From: Micromonospora rubida
GTDB lineage: Bacteria > Actinomycetota > Actinomycetes > Mycobacteriales > Micromonosporaceae
Length of the DNA stretch: 64,000 nucleotides
Direction of reading: 5' to 3'
NCBI RefSeq assembly: GCF_009908295.1
Contig: NZ_JAAALO010000003.1
Location: 124,001 to 188,000 of the forward strand
Part shown: in pieces, positions 25,088 through 33,868 of the stretch
Layout: each line of letters begins with the position of its first letter
How positions within the stretch are numbered: the first letter of the stretch is position 1
Program-made: the position numbers and the translations under genes
Notes under the pieces: generated by a model
Database searches by the model: none
Told to the model about the DNA's origin: nothing
What the model saw: only the letters and a program-made list of their open reading frames with translations

Positions 25088-26115
25088 TCCTGCTCGGCCA
25101 GCGGACGACCGTCGAAGTCGATCGCCGAGTACAGCGCCAGCTTCTCCAGCCGGTGGTACGAGTCGATCACCCGGATCGTGCCGCTCTTGGAGCGCATGAC
25201 GATCGACTGCGTGAACACCCCACCGGCCTGGTAGCGCACGCCGCGCAGCAGGTCGCCGGAGGTGACCCCGGTCGCCACGAAGAAGCAGTTGTCGCCGGTG
25301 ACCAGCTCGTCGGTGGTGAGCACCCGGTCCAGGTCGTGCCCGGCGGCGAGCGCCTTCTCCCGCTCCGCGGCGTCGGTCGGCCAGAGCTTGGCCTGCATCA
25401 TCCCGCCCATGCACTTGAGGGCGCAGGCGGCGATGATCCCCTCGGGGGTGCCGCCGATGCCCATCAGCACGTCGACGCCCGACTCGCCGCGGGCGGCGGC
25501 GATGGCGCCGGCGATGTCGCCGTCGGAGATGAACCGGATGCCGGCCCCGGCGCGGCGGATCTGGGTGACCAGGTCGTCGTGGCGCGGGCGGTCCAGCACG
25601 CAGACGGTGACCTCGGAGATGTCGGTGCCCTTGACCTTGGCGATCCGGCGCAGGTTGTCGGCCACCCCGGCGTTGATGTCGACCACGTCGGCGTAGGCCG
25701 GGCCGACGGCCAGCTTCTCCATGTAGAAGACGGCGCTCGGGTCGAACATCGCCCCGCGCTCGGCCACCGCGAGCACGGCGAGCGCGTTCGGCATGCCCTT
25801 GCTCATCAGCGTGGTCCCGTCGACCGGGTCCACGGCGACGTCCACCTCTGGGCCGGTGCCGTCGCCGACCTCCTCGCCGTTGAAGAGCATCGGGGCGTTG
25901 TCCTTCTCGCCCTCGCCGATCACCACGACCCCCCGCATCGGGATCGAGTTGATCAGCTTGCGCATGGCGTCGACGGCAGCCCCGTCGCCACCCTCCTTGT
26001 CGCCCCGGCCGACCCACCGGCCGGCGGCCATCGCCGCAGCCTCGGTGACCCGAACCAGGTCGAGGGCGAGATTGCGGTCCAGATCCTGGGGGGTACGCGT
26101 CCTGGTGCTCGTCAT
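25084..26115 (-). CDS. glpX: Fructose-1,6-bisphosphatase, class II
   Basis: A 343-residue GlpX-type phosphatase converting fructose-1,6-bisphosphate to fructose-6-phosphate, an essential gluconeogenic step in actinobacteria lacking class I enzyme. Metal-binding and active-site motifs are [19 protein letters not shown] (around residue 66) and [13 protein letters not shown] (around residue 95), with [15 protein letters not shown] later. ATG 26115 follows GAGGAGGA. The gene is coupled to the downstream transporter and divergent from a DUF4245 gene, an arrangement also known near glpX in Mycobacterium. Confidence 0.95.
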   Translation of the reverse strand: MTSTRTRTPQDLDRNLALDLVRVTEAAAMAAGRWVGRGDKEGGDGAAVDAMRKLINSIPMRGVVVIGEGEKDNAPMLFNGEEVGDGTGPEVDVAVDPVDGTTLMSKGMPNALAVLAVAERGAMFDPSAVFYMEKLAVGPAYADVVDINAGVADNLRRIAKVKGTDISEVTVCVLDRPRHDDLVTQIRRAGAGIRFISDGDIAGAIAAARGESGVDVLMGIGGTPEGIIAACALKCMGGMMQAKLWPTDAAEREKALAAGHDLDRVLTTDELVTGDNCFFVATGVTSGDLLRGVRYQAGGVFTQSIVMRSKSGTIRVIDSYHRLEKLALYSAIDFDGRPLAEQE

Positions 26116-26369
26116 GACGGCTTCCTCCTCGCGACTTTGCGGGGTGGACCGGCGGCATGCGGCCGTCGCCGCCGCCAGTTTTGTCGCTGATCCTCACACG
26201 ATCGTCAACCTATCGCCGGGTCGGGGCGTTGGTGGCCAGCTTCCCGCCAACCGGTAGGTGGGACGGATCACCCGTTGCTCCGCTCACCCCGGCCGGCGGG
26301 GAAACGCGCCGACTGCCGGCGGTGGTGGTGGGCCGCTTCTCGTCCGCCGGGGCCTGGAAGAATGGGGAG

Positions 26370-27068
26370 GTGGATCCCGCACAGCCCGCCGAGCGCGCCC
26401 CCGCCGAGCCGACCCCTGCGACGCCCCCTGGGTCGGAGCCGACCCCGCCGGCCCTGGCCGGGGAGCCGGCCCTGGTCGAGCACCCTGAGCCGTCCCGGGG
26501 CGAGCCGGCGGTGTCGCCGGGTCGGCCCGTGGGTCGGCCGGCGGCCGGCAAGGAGAAGAACAGGTCCGACCGGTCGCCGAAGGACATGGCGATCTCGCTG
26601 TTGGTGCTGCTGGTCCCCATCGTCCTGCTGCTCGCCTTCTACCGGGGCTTCCTCGGCGGCGACCAGCCGAACACCGTCGACCCCGCCCCGGCGCTGGAGC
26701 AGGCCCGCGCGGCCAACGCGTTCCCGGTGAGCCAGCCCACCGGGCTCGGCGACGACTGGAAGACGGTCAACGCCAGCTACCGCAGCGTCGAGGGCGGCTC
26801 CAGCCTGCGGATCGGCTACCTGACCCCGGAGGGGCGGGGCGCGCAGATCGTGCAGAGCAACGTGCCGCCCGAGCGGCTGCTGCCCGCTGAGCTGACCGCC
26901 GAGGGGCAGCCCCAGGGCCCCACCGAGTTGGGTGGGCGCAGCTGGCAGCGGTACACCGCCCGGGGTAACGAGCAGGCTCTCGTGCTGCTCGAACCGGACC
27001 GCACGGTGATCGTGGTCGGCGACGCCCGGGAGAACGAGCTGCGCCGGCTCGCCGACGCCGTCCGCTAG
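26370..27068 (+). CDS. DUF4245 membrane-anchored protein
   Basis: A 232-residue protein with a long Pro/Glu-rich cytoplasmic N-terminus (about 70 residues), one membrane segment (MAISLLVLLVPIVLLLAFYR, about residues 73-92), and an external domain of ~135 residues. That domain contains the DUF4245-like pattern (FPVSQPTGLGDDWKTVNASY, LRIGYLTPEG, SWQRYTARG, TVIVVGDA). The function is unknown. The start GTG 26370 is the least certain point, as its ribosome binding site is too close. Adjacent divergent glpX is the usual neighbour of this family. Confidence 0.75.
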   Translation: MDPAQPAERAPAEPTPATPPGSEPTPPALAGEPALVEHPEPSRGEPAVSPGRPVGRPAAGKEKNRSDRSPKDMAISLLVLLVPIVLLLAFYRGFLGGDQPNTVDPAPALEQARAANAFPVSQPTGLGDDWKTVNASYRSVEGGSSLRIGYLTPEGRGAQIVQSNVPPERLLPAELTAEGQPQGPTELGGRSWQRYTARGNEQALVLLEPDRTVIVVGDARENELRRLADAVR

Positions 27069-27201
27069 CTGTAGCGCCCGTGTCGAAGTCGGCCGGGCCG
27101 GTCGACGGGTCTATGGGGGCACCGTGCTCTTCGGTAGGCTGCCTCGGCTCAACCCCCGGCGCGTGTGACGCGGCCGGGCAGTCTTTCGGAAAGAGAATCA
27201 C

Positions 27202-28020
27202 GTGAACATTCGACGGTGGAGCGTCGGCGTACTCGCCGCCGCCCTTTTCGTCCCCGGTCTGGCCGCCTGCAACTCGTCGGCCGACGAGCCGGCCGCCGGC
27301 AAGGCATCCGCGGCCCCGGTTGTTCCCGCAGACCCCAAGGAAGCGCTCCTGGCCGCCACCAAGGAGATCAGCAAGGGCAACTTCACGTTCACCATCGCCG
27401 ACGCCGACACGAGCGGTGGCGGCAAGGTGCACCTGCCGTCCAAGAGCGCCGAGATGAAGGTGGCCAGCACCAACACCGATGGCGAGGACTTCTCGGTGGA
27501 CATGCACCTCGTCTTCACCGAGACCGACAGTTGGGTGAAGCTGGACTTCACCGGCTCGATCGCCGACATGTTCCCCGAGCTCAAGGACCGCAAGGGCAAG
27601 TACCAGCACCTCGACCGCACGAAGATCAAGGGTGCCAAGGACCTTGAGTTCGACTTCGCCGATGTCGACCCGGCTGGCACCGAGGCCCTGACCAAGGCGG
27701 TCACCGACGTCAAGAAGACCGGCGAGGGCACGTACGGCGGCACCCTCGACGCGACCAAGGTCACCGGCTCGGACCTGCTCGACGAGAGCACGGTCGAGGG
27801 CCTGGCAGGCAAGGCGAGCGCCCTGCCGTTCACCGCGAAGCTCGACGCGCAGGGCCGGCTGACCGAGTTCGCCGTCCAGGTTCCCGCCGTCGGCGAGGAC
27901 AAGGCGCACGAGGTGAAGGTCAACTACGCCGACTACGGCGCGGCCACCGCCGTGCAGCAGCCCCCGGCAAACAACGTGGTCGAGGCGCCCGACGACATCT
28001 ACAAGATGTTCAAGGACTGA
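27202..28020 (+). CDS. LppX/LprAFG-like lipoprotein, first tandem copy
   Basis: A 272-residue lipoprotein. The signal peptide ends in the lipobox LAAC (Cys23), and ~230 residues match the LppX_LprAFG fold pattern. It starts with GTG behind GAAAG. In mycobacteria such proteins carry acylated lipids across the cell envelope in a hydrophobic cavity. Motifs shared with the next gene include KYQHLDRTKIKG, LPFTAKLDAQGRLTEF and NYADYGAATA. The pair is a tandem duplication. A strong hairpin follows directly, so the copies are probably separate transcription units. Confidence 0.85.
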   Translation: MNIRRWSVGVLAAALFVPGLAACNSSADEPAAGKASAAPVVPADPKEALLAATKEISKGNFTFTIADADTSGGGKVHLPSKSAEMKVASTNTDGEDFSVDMHLVFTETDSWVKLDFTGSIADMFPELKDRKGKYQHLDRTKIKGAKDLEFDFADVDPAGTEALTKAVTDVKKTGEGTYGGTLDATKVTGSDLLDESTVEGLAGKASALPFTAKLDAQGRLTEFAVQVPAVGEDKAHEVKVNYADYGAATAVQQPPANNVVEAPDDIYKMFKD

Positions 28021-28027
28021 TCCGGTG

Positions 28028-28063
28028 CCGGTGGGCGGGCGGCGCACGCCGCCCGCCCACCGG
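28028..28063 (+). terminator. Strong hairpin terminator after first LppX-like gene
   Basis: A 17-base G-rich arm at 28028-28044 is perfectly complementary to 28047-28063, with a tiny loop, 7 bases after the stop codon. It is one of the strongest stems in the window. Confidence 0.75.
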
Positions 28064-28247
28064 TCCGCTCCGGGCAGGGCGGACCGGACGGGGGTTGCGG
28101 AACGCGGCAACAGGGAACAGAAGGGGTACGAGCCTCGTCGGCATGCTCGGTCAGCCGGCCGGGACTCGTACGTCGGAGCCGGCACCGGGCTGCGGCGCGA
28201 CACCTCCGGCACCCTCGCGGGCCGGACGACCCACCTGAGAGGTTCAC

Positions 28248-29105
28248 GTGACCATTCGAGGCTTCAGTGCGGCGGTCTTCGCGGCGACGCTGCTCCTCCC
28301 CGGGCTGGCCGCCTGCGACAGCACCGGGACCGGCGAGGCGGGGGCCTCCGCGTCCCCGACGGTCTCCGGCAGCGCGGCTTCCGGCAGCGCCACCCCGGGC
28401 AGCGCCTCGCCCGGTACGGGCGACGCCAAGCAGGCCCTGCTGAACTCGACCAACGAGATCCGCAACGGAAACTTCCGGTTCACCATGGCCGGCGTCGGCA
28501 CCACCGCCGAGGGGCGGGTGCACGAGCCGAGCCAGAGCGCCGAGATGAAGCTGACCATCGGCGACGCCTCCTCGGACGTGTCGATGAAGCTGGACCTGGT
28601 CCACCTCAAGCCGGACAGCTGGGTCAAGCTCGACCTCGGCGGCCAGGCGGCCAAGCTGCCCGGCGTGCAGAGCCTCAACCTCGGCAAGTACCAGCACCTC
28701 GACCAGACCCGGATCAAGGGCAACCGCAACCTGGCCTTCGACTTCGACAAGGTCGACCCGGCCGGCAGCGAGGTGCTCACCCAGGGGGTCACCGAGGTCC
28801 GGCAGACCGGCGAGGGCGCGTACGCGGGCACGATCGACGTGTCGAAGGCCGCCGAGGCCGGCTCGCTGAACGCCGAGCTGATCAAGGCGCTCGGCCAGCA
28901 GGCCCAGTCGCTGCCGTTCACGGCGAAGCTGGACCCGCAGGGCCGGCTCAGCGAGCTGGTCATCCAGATCCCGGCGTCCGGCCAGACCAAGGCGCAGGAC
29001 ATCAAGATCACGTACGCCGACTACGGCGCGGCGAGCGCCGCCCAGCGTCCGCCGGCGGCCCAGGTCGTCGAGGCCCCCAACGAGCTGTACAACCTGTTCA
29101 AGTGA
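28248..29105 (+). CDS. LppX/LprAFG-like lipoprotein, second tandem copy
   Basis: A 285-residue paralogue of the preceding protein with lipobox LAAC (Cys23) and a longer Ser/Gly/Ala linker (residues 24-58) before the folded domain. Shared motifs include KYQHLDQTRIKG, LPFTAKLDPQGRLSEL and TYADYGAASA, and both end in a VVEAP...LYNLFK-type tail. The GTG start lies after GAGAGG. The 184-bp upstream gap after the hairpin has no other feature that I can name. It is likely also an envelope lipid carrier; the two copies may have different ligands. Confidence 0.85.
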   Translation: MTIRGFSAAVFAATLLLPGLAACDSTGTGEAGASASPTVSGSAASGSATPGSASPGTGDAKQALLNSTNEIRNGNFRFTMAGVGTTAEGRVHEPSQSAEMKLTIGDASSDVSMKLDLVHLKPDSWVKLDLGGQAAKLPGVQSLNLGKYQHLDQTRIKGNRNLAFDFDKVDPAGSEVLTQGVTEVRQTGEGAYAGTIDVSKAAEAGSLNAELIKALGQQAQSLPFTAKLDPQGRLSELVIQIPASGQTKAQDIKITYADYGAASAAQRPPAAQVVEAPNELYNLFK

Positions 29106-29111
29106 GGCTCG

Positions 29112-29150
29112 GGCGGGTGTGGGGCCGGCCGTTGCCGCCCCGCACCCGCC
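29112..29150. terminator. Bidirectional terminator between lipoprotein and xseB
   Basis: A 14-base arm at 29112-29125 pairs with 29137-29150 with a single G-U position. It lies between convergent stop codons. Confidence 0.65.
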
Positions 29151-29151
29151 G

Positions 29152-29376
29152 TCAGGCGTCCGACCGCTGCTGGCGGGCCGCGTCGATGCGGGCCCGCGCG
29201 CCGTCGAGCCAGCCCTGGCAGGTCTCGGCCAGCTTCTCGCCGCGTTCCCAGAGCGCCAGCGACTCCTCCAGCGAGGTGCCGCCCGTCTCCAGCCGCTCCA
29301 CCACCGAGGCCAGCTCGGCGCGGGCCTGCTCGTAGCTGAGCCGTTCGTCCGGCCCGGCGTTCTTCTCGTCAGTCAT
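29152..29376 (-). CDS. xseB: Exodeoxyribonuclease VII small subunit
   Basis: A 74-residue protein of typical XseB length. The family pattern YEQARAELASVVERLETGGTS LEESL is followed by LWERGEKLAETCQGWLDGAR, a two-helix hairpin that binds the large subunit. ATG 29376 is chosen; ATG 29385 three codons earlier is possible. It lies 135 bp downstream of xseA on the same strand; the gap holds nothing obvious. Exonuclease VII degrades single-stranded DNA from both ends in repair. Confidence 0.9.
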   Translation of the reverse strand: MTDEKNAGPDERLSYEQARAELASVVERLETGGTSLEESLALWERGEKLAETCQGWLDGARARIDAARQQRSDA

Positions 29377-29511
29377 CGGTCCCATCCCAGCACATCCCCG
29401 TCCGTTCGCCACGCCGGGCGCTCCGCCGTTCCGTCCCGCGCCGCCCGTTCGACTCGCCGCGTTCACGCCGACCGCGTCGCGCCGACCGCGCCATCGGCTC
29501 GCCCCGCGCGC

Positions 29512-30732
29512 TCAACGGTCGACCGTCGCGGCCAGCTCGCCCTCGGCGAGGCGTACCCGCAGCGGGTCGCCCCCGCCCACCTCGCCGGCCGACCGGACCA
29601 CATGGCCGTCGGCCCGCTGGACGATCGCGTAGCCCCGGTCGAGGGTGGCGGCGGGGGAGAGTGCGCGCAGCCGGGCCAGGGTGTGCCGCAGGTCCTCCCC
29701 GGCCGCGCCGAGACGGTGGTCCAGGCACCGCCCGGCCCGCTGGCGCAGCGCGGCGACCTCGGTGGCCCGCTGCTCCACCATCACCTGCGGCCGGGCCAGC
29801 ACCGGCCGGGACCGCAGCCCGTCCAGGCGGTGCGACTCCCGGTCGACCAGGTTGCGCACGGCCCGCTCCAGCCGGTGCCGGGCCTGCCCGATCAGGCGCA
29901 GCTCCTCGCCCAGGTCGGGCACCACCCGCTTGGCCGCGTCCGTCGGCGTCGAGGCCCGCACGTCGGCGACGTAGTCGACCAGCGGCGTGTCCGCCTCGTG
30001 GCCGATTGCGCTGACCACCGGCGTACGGCAGGCGAACACCGCCCGACACAGCGCCTCGTCGGAGAACGGGAGCAGGTCCTCGATGCCGCCGCCGCCCCGG
30101 GCGATGACGATCACGTCGACGGTCGGGTCGGCGTCGAGCACCCGCAGCGCGTCGACGATCTGGGTGACGGCGCCCGTGCCCTGCACGGCCACGTTGACCG
30201 TGCGGAACTCCACGGCCGGCCAGCGCCGACGGGCGTTGGTCAGCACGTCCCGCTCGGCGGCGGAGGCGCGGCCGGTGATCAACCCGACCCGCCCGGGCAG
30301 GAACGGCAGCCGCCGCTTGCGGGCCCGGTCGAACAGCCCTTCGGCGGCCAGCAGCTTCTTCAGCTTCTCCAGCCGGGCCAGCAGCTCGCCGAGCCCCACC
30401 TGGCGGATCTCGTCGGCGCGCAGGCTCAGCGTGCCCCGGGCGGCGTAGAACTCGGGCTTGGCGTGCAGCACCACCCGGGCGCCCTCGCGCAGCTCGGGGG
30501 CGCCCGCGTCGAGCACGTCCCGGTTGGTGGTCACGGTCAGGCTCAGGTCGGCCGACGGGTCCCGCAGGGTGAGGAAGACCGTGCTGGCCCCGGGCCGCCG
30601 GCTGATCTGCGCCACCTGCCCGTCGACCCACACCCAGCCGAGCCGGGCGATCCACGCCCCGACCTTCTGGCTGACCACCCGCACCGGCCACGGCTCCTCG
30701 GAACTGCTCCGCCCGCTCTCAACCGCACTCAC
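29512..30732 (-). CDS. xseA: Exodeoxyribonuclease VII large subunit
   Basis: A 406-residue catalytic subunit. The N-terminal OB-fold is at about residues 20-105 ([24 protein letters not shown]), followed by the nuclease domain with [20 protein letters not shown] and [24 protein letters not shown] coiled region and the C-terminal LDRGYAIVQ segment complete it. The GTG start at 30732 has TAGGGT exactly 6 bases upstream on the minus strand, a leaderless layout. It is divergent from ispH, as in Mycobacterium. Confidence 0.93.
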   Translation of the reverse strand: MSAVESGRSSSEEPWPVRVVSQKVGAWIARLGWVWVDGQVAQISRRPGASTVFLTLRDPSADLSLTVTTNRDVLDAGAPELREGARVVLHAKPEFYAARGTLSLRADEIRQVGLGELLARLEKLKKLLAAEGLFDRARKRRLPFLPGRVGLITGRASAAERDVLTNARRRWPAVEFRTVNVAVQGTGAVTQIVDALRVLDADPTVDVIVIARGGGGIEDLLPFSDEALCRAVFACRTPVVSAIGHEADTPLVDYVADVRASTPTDAAKRVVPDLGEELRLIGQARHRLERAVRNLVDRESHRLDGLRSRPVLARPQVMVEQRATEVAALRQRAGRCLDHRLGAAGEDLRHTLARLRALSPAATLDRGYAIVQRADGHVVRSAGEVGGGDPLRVRLAEGELAATVDR

Positions 30733-30738
30733 CCCCTC

Positions 30739-30744
30739 ACCCTA
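30739..30744 (-). promoter_or_regulatory. -10 box TAGGGT for xseA
   Basis: On the minus strand TAGGGT, six bases, then GTG 30732. This is the leaderless geometry. The six bases are GAGGGG, so a weak Shine-Dalgarno cannot be excluded. Confidence 0.45.
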
Positions 30745-30900
30745 CGGACGCCCCTGACGATCACGGGTCCCGCGTCGCCGGGCGGAGGGCTCGCGGCCCG
30801 AACCTCGCGGCCTCCGAGGCGACGGCCGGCGCGACCAGGCCGGCGGTCGGCGGGGGCTGTGGCGGGGGTCGCAGCGGCGGTCGGGCTCGGGGCCGGCACG

Positions 30901-30906
30901 TAGGAT
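30901..30906 (+). promoter_or_regulatory. -10 box TAGGAT for leaderless ispH
   Basis: TAGGAT is separated by six bases from GTG 30913. Confidence 0.5.
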
Positions 30907-30912
30907 GGGCGG

Positions 30913-31905
30913 GTGACCGAGGCTCAGGCGACCCCCCAGACCGGCAAGCGCGTGCTCCTGGCCAAGCCCCGCGGCTACTGCGCGGGCGTCGACCGGGCGG
31001 TGCAGACCGTCGAGGAGGCGCTCAAGCTCTACGGGGCCCCGATCTACGTGCGCAAGCAGATCGTGCACAACAAGCACGTGGTGCGCACCCTGGAGGAGCA
31101 GGGCGCGATCTTCGTGGAGGAGAACGAGGAGGTGCCGGAGGGCGCCACCGTGATCTTCTCCGCGCACGGCGTCGCCCCCGAGGTCTACGAGCAGGCGAAG
31201 GCCCGCTCGCTCAAGGCGATCGACGCGACCTGCCCGCTGGTGACCAAGGTCCACCAGGAGGCGAAGCGGTTCGCGGCCGAGGACTACGACATCCTGCTGA
31301 TCGGCCACGAGGGGCACGAGGAGGTCGTCGGCACCGCCGGTGAGGCGCCCGCGCACATCCAGCTCGTCGACGGTCCGGGCGACGCCGACAAGGTCACCGT
31401 CCGCGACCCGAGCAAGGTGGTCTGGCTCTCCCAGACCACGCTGTCGGTCGACGAGACGCTGGAGACCGTGGCCCGGCTCAAGGCTCGGCTGCCGCTGCTC
31501 CAGTCGCCGCCCAGCGACGACATCTGCTACGCCACCTCCAACCGGCAGCACGTGGTCAAGGAGATCGCCCCCGAGTGCGACGTGGTGCTCGTCGTCGGGT
31601 CGCGCAACTCGTCGAACTCGGTCCGGCTGGTCGAGGTCGCCCTGGACGCCGGTGCCCGCGCCGGCTACCTGGTCGACTTCGCCCACGAGATCGACGACGC
31701 CTGGCTGACCGGGGCCCGCACCGTGGGGCTGACCTCGGGCGCGAGCGTCCCCGACGAGCTGGTCCAGGAGGTGCTGGCACACCTCGCCGAGCGGGGCTTC
31801 ACCGACGTGGACGAGGTGGTGACCGCCAACGAGCGGCTGATCTTCTCCCTGCCTCAGGAGCTCAAGCGGGACATGAAGGCCGCCGCGGCGGCCACCCGGG
31901 TCTGA
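30913..31905 (+). CDS. ispH: 4-hydroxy-3-methylbut-2-enyl diphosphate reductase
   Basis: A 330-residue iron-sulphur enzyme, the last step of the MEP pathway, making isopentenyl and dimethylallyl diphosphate. The three cluster ligands are visible at Cys23 ([12 protein letters not shown]), Cys107 ([12 protein letters not shown]) and Cys205 ([11 protein letters not shown]). Other motifs include [21 protein letters not shown] and [11 protein letters not shown]. It feeds precursor to prenyl enzymes such as the Z-prenyl synthase at 13.7 kb. A TAGGAT box 6 bases before GTG suggests a leaderless transcript. Confidence 0.95.
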   Translation: MTEAQATPQTGKRVLLAKPRGYCAGVDRAVQTVEEALKLYGAPIYVRKQIVHNKHVVRTLEEQGAIFVEENEEVPEGATVIFSAHGVAPEVYEQAKARSLKAIDATCPLVTKVHQEAKRFAAEDYDILLIGHEGHEEVVGTAGEAPAHIQLVDGPGDADKVTVRDPSKVVWLSQTTLSVDETLETVARLKARLPLLQSPPSDDICYATSNRQHVVKEIAPECDVVLVVGSRNSSNSVRLVEVALDAGARAGYLVDFAHEIDDAWLTGARTVGLTSGASVPDELVQEVLAHLAERGFTDVDEVVTANERLIFSLPQELKRDMKAAAAATRV

Positions 31906-32080
31906 CGGCCGCCCGACGCCCGACGGCATCGCGCCCGATCGCCACCCGGCGGCCGTCGCGCCTGACGGTCGGGCTTGCCCGGCGGTTCACCGTCCGGTCC
32001 GGTGCCGGTTCGTCGTCCTCGGCGGCGAACTGTGGCCCCGGCGTCGGAACGGATCGCCGCCCGGGCACGTCCGAGAAGGT

Positions 32081-32500
32081 ATGAAGACTCCTCGGATGGC
32101 CCTCGCCGCACTGGTCGTCTGCGCCGCCCTGAGCGCCTGCGGCGGCCAGGGGGCCGGTGACGGCACGCCCCCTTCGGGAGGATCACCGGTGACCGACGCG
32201 ACCAGCGCCGGCCCGACGGACCCGGCCGACCCGACCGCCGCTGTGCCGCCCCCGCACACCAAGACCCCGCCCGGGCCGAGCCTCCCGCCGGGCCCCGGCG
32301 CGGACACGCTGACGGGCACCGTCGAGGCCGGGGTGGAGCCCGGCTGCCGGCTGCTGGGCGGCCACCAGCTCGTCGGCGGCCCCGCCGACGTGCTCACACC
32401 CGGCACGAAGGTCACGGTCACCGGCCAGGCCAAACCGGACATGATGACCACCTGCCAGCAGGGCATCCCGTTCGTCGTCGAGTCCGCCCGCCGGGGCTGA
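32081..32500 (+). CDS. Small secreted lipoprotein
   Basis: A 139-residue lipoprotein: signal peptide with lipobox LSAC (Cys20), then a Gly/Pro/Thr-rich linker of about 50 residues. A compact C-terminal domain follows (DTLTGTVEAGVEPGCRLLGG, TPGTKVTVTGQAKPDMMTTC) containing two cysteines that could pair. It resembles an OB-like small domain of unknown function. ATG 32081 follows GAGAAGG. The 175 bp after ispH contain nothing that I can identify. Confidence 0.75.
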   Translation: MKTPRMALAALVVCAALSACGGQGAGDGTPPSGGSPVTDATSAGPTDPADPTAAVPPPHTKTPPGPSLPPGPGADTLTGTVEAGVEPGCRLLGGHQLVGGPADVLTPGTKVTVTGQAKPDMMTTCQQGIPFVVESARRG

Positions 32501-32511
32501 CCCGCCCCGGC

Positions 32512-32630
32512 CGAATGGGACGGCCCGGCAAAGCCCGTCCCCGACCGAACGGGACGACCCGGCAAAGCCCGTCCCCGACCGAACGGGACGGCCCCGCAGC
32601 CCGTCCCCGACCGATGGGGACGGGCTGCGG
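32512..32630. repeat. 34-bp tandem repeat ending in a strong terminator hairpin
   Basis: Units begin at 32512, 32546 (34 bp each) and 32580 (32 bp). Each carries GGGACG...CGTCCC arms able to form a hairpin, and the last flows into a perfect 15-bp stem, 32594-32608 with 32616-32630. The array fills the 3' region of the lipoprotein gene, upstream of the convergent reductase. It acts probably as multiple transcription terminators. Confidence 0.7.
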
Positions 32631-32743
32631 GTGACGCTGGATGTCGACGCCGACCAGGACGATCCGCCCCGGTCAGCGGTCGATCTCCCCGTTGGCGACG
32701 GGGGAGACCGGGCGGGTCACGGCCCTTCGGGGCGCCCCGAAGA

Positions 32744-33403
32744 TCAGTTGGCCGTGGCCGTGTTGAACGACGCCGGATCCACATCGGGGACGGCGAACCT
32801 GGGGTTCGACCCCGCTGCGACGACCCGCATCACGAACCCTGCGGCCTCCTCCAGCTGGCGCGCACTGGTCAGCCCACCGATCACCGCAGTCCGTCCGCCA
32901 AGGTCCGCGATCAGCGCTCCGACGCGTTCCAACGCCTCGGGCTGGTCGCCGCAGATCGCCACGACCGGTGCCGAGTCCTGCGCCCCCGTGTAGGGCCAGG
33001 ACACTCCGGCGAACAGGTGCAGTGCCTTCACCACGTGCGCCCCCCGCGCAAGGCGGGCCACGAACTCTGCGGCCGACCCCGACGTCGGCTTCAGCTGCCC
33101 GGTGGCGAAGTCGACGGCGTTGGTGCAGTCGATCACCGTCCTGCCGTTCAGGGAGCCGTCGGCCGCGCCGACGAGGGCGAGCGCCTCCTCCAGGCCCTCC
33201 CAGGCGACCGCGACAACGACCGCGTCGACCCGTGCTGCGAAGTCGGCGGGCCCGACAGCCTCAGCCGTGCCCCCGATCTGGCCGGCGGCCCGGCTGGCGT
33301 TCTCCGAACTGCGCCCCGTCACCACGACCGCGTGGCCAGCCGCCGCCCATGCTCGGCCGAGCGCGGTGGCGAGGTTGCCGGTTCCCAGGATGCCTACGTT
33401 CAC
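32744..33403 (-). CDS. NADPH-dependent F420 reductase-family protein (NAD(P)-binding)
   Basis: A 219-residue Rossmann protein. The motif GILGTGNLATALGRAWAAAGH starts at residue 4, then VTGRS suggests NADP preference. VVVAVAWEGLEEAL, VIDCTNAVDF, HVVKALHLFAG and PVVAICGDQPEA match the Fno/F420-reductase and related NADP-oxidoreductase family. It may use a flavin or F420-type cofactor, or be a family member with another substrate. GAGGAG lies ahead of GTG 33403. It is divergent from an HxlR regulator with a clear operator between them. Confidence 0.82.
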   Translation of the reverse strand: MNVGILGTGNLATALGRAWAAAGHAVVVTGRSSENASRAAGQIGGTAEAVGPADFAARVDAVVVAVAWEGLEEALALVGAADGSLNGRTVIDCTNAVDFATGQLKPTSGSAAEFVARLARGAHVVKALHLFAGVSWPYTGAQDSAPVVAICGDQPEALERVGALIADLGGRTAVIGGLTSARQLEEAAGFVMRVVAAGSNPRFAVPDVDPASFNTATAN

Positions 33404-33441
33404 GGTTATCTCCTCGATCTGTGGGGTGACCTGGAGAACGC

Positions 33442-33472
33442 TAGGAGGGCGGCTCCTACCGCCTGGTAGGAG
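33442..33472. promoter_or_regulatory. HxlR-type operator with three half-sites
   Basis: CTCCTACC (33453-33460) and GGTAGGAG (33465-33472) form a perfect dyad with a 4-base spacer. A further TAGGAG at 33442-33447 forms a second dyad with CTCCTA (33453-33458). The site lies between the divergent reductase and HxlR genes, ~20 bp before the HxlR start. Confidence 0.6.
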
Positions 33473-33492
33473 ATCGCTGCGACACTGGGAGG

Positions 33493-33855
33493 ATGATCGA
33501 CGGGACCTGCCAGACGTTCGTGTCGGACTGTCACGTCCGCACGGCAGTCGAACTGATCAACCACGCGTGGGATCCCGTCGTCCTGTCGGCGCTGCGCGCC
33601 GGCCCCACGAGGCGCAACGACCTGTTGGAACGCATCGCGGGCATCAGCGACAAGGTCCTGACGCAGGCGCTGCAACGGCTGCTGGCGCGAGGGCTGATCA
33701 ACCGACAGGGCAACGACGAACGGGCGCCGGGGCGTCGCGGCGTCGTCTACCAGCTGTCGCCGCTGGGCGAGTCGTTCGCCAACGGCCCGCTCGCGCAACT
33801 GGCCCAGTGGGCCGCGGCGCACCAGGCGGAACTCCTCGAACCGTCGACAACGTGA
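33493..33855 (+). CDS. HxlR-family winged-helix regulator
   Basis: A 120-residue winged-helix protein with the HxlR pattern: WDPVVLSALRAGPTRRNDLLERIAGISDKVLTQALQRLLARGLI, then the wing VVYQLSPLGE. The N-terminal Cys6 and Cys13 (TCQTFVSDCHVR) might sense redox or electrophiles, as in other HxlR/YodB-type regulators. GGGAGG precedes ATG 33493. It probably controls the divergent reductase through the dyads at 33442-33472. Confidence 0.87.
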   Translation: MIDGTCQTFVSDCHVRTAVELINHAWDPVVLSALRAGPTRRNDLLERIAGISDKVLTQALQRLLARGLINRQGNDERAPGRRGVVYQLSPLGESFANGPLAQLAQWAAAHQAELLEPSTT

Positions 33856-33868
33856 CGTTCCGCGACAG

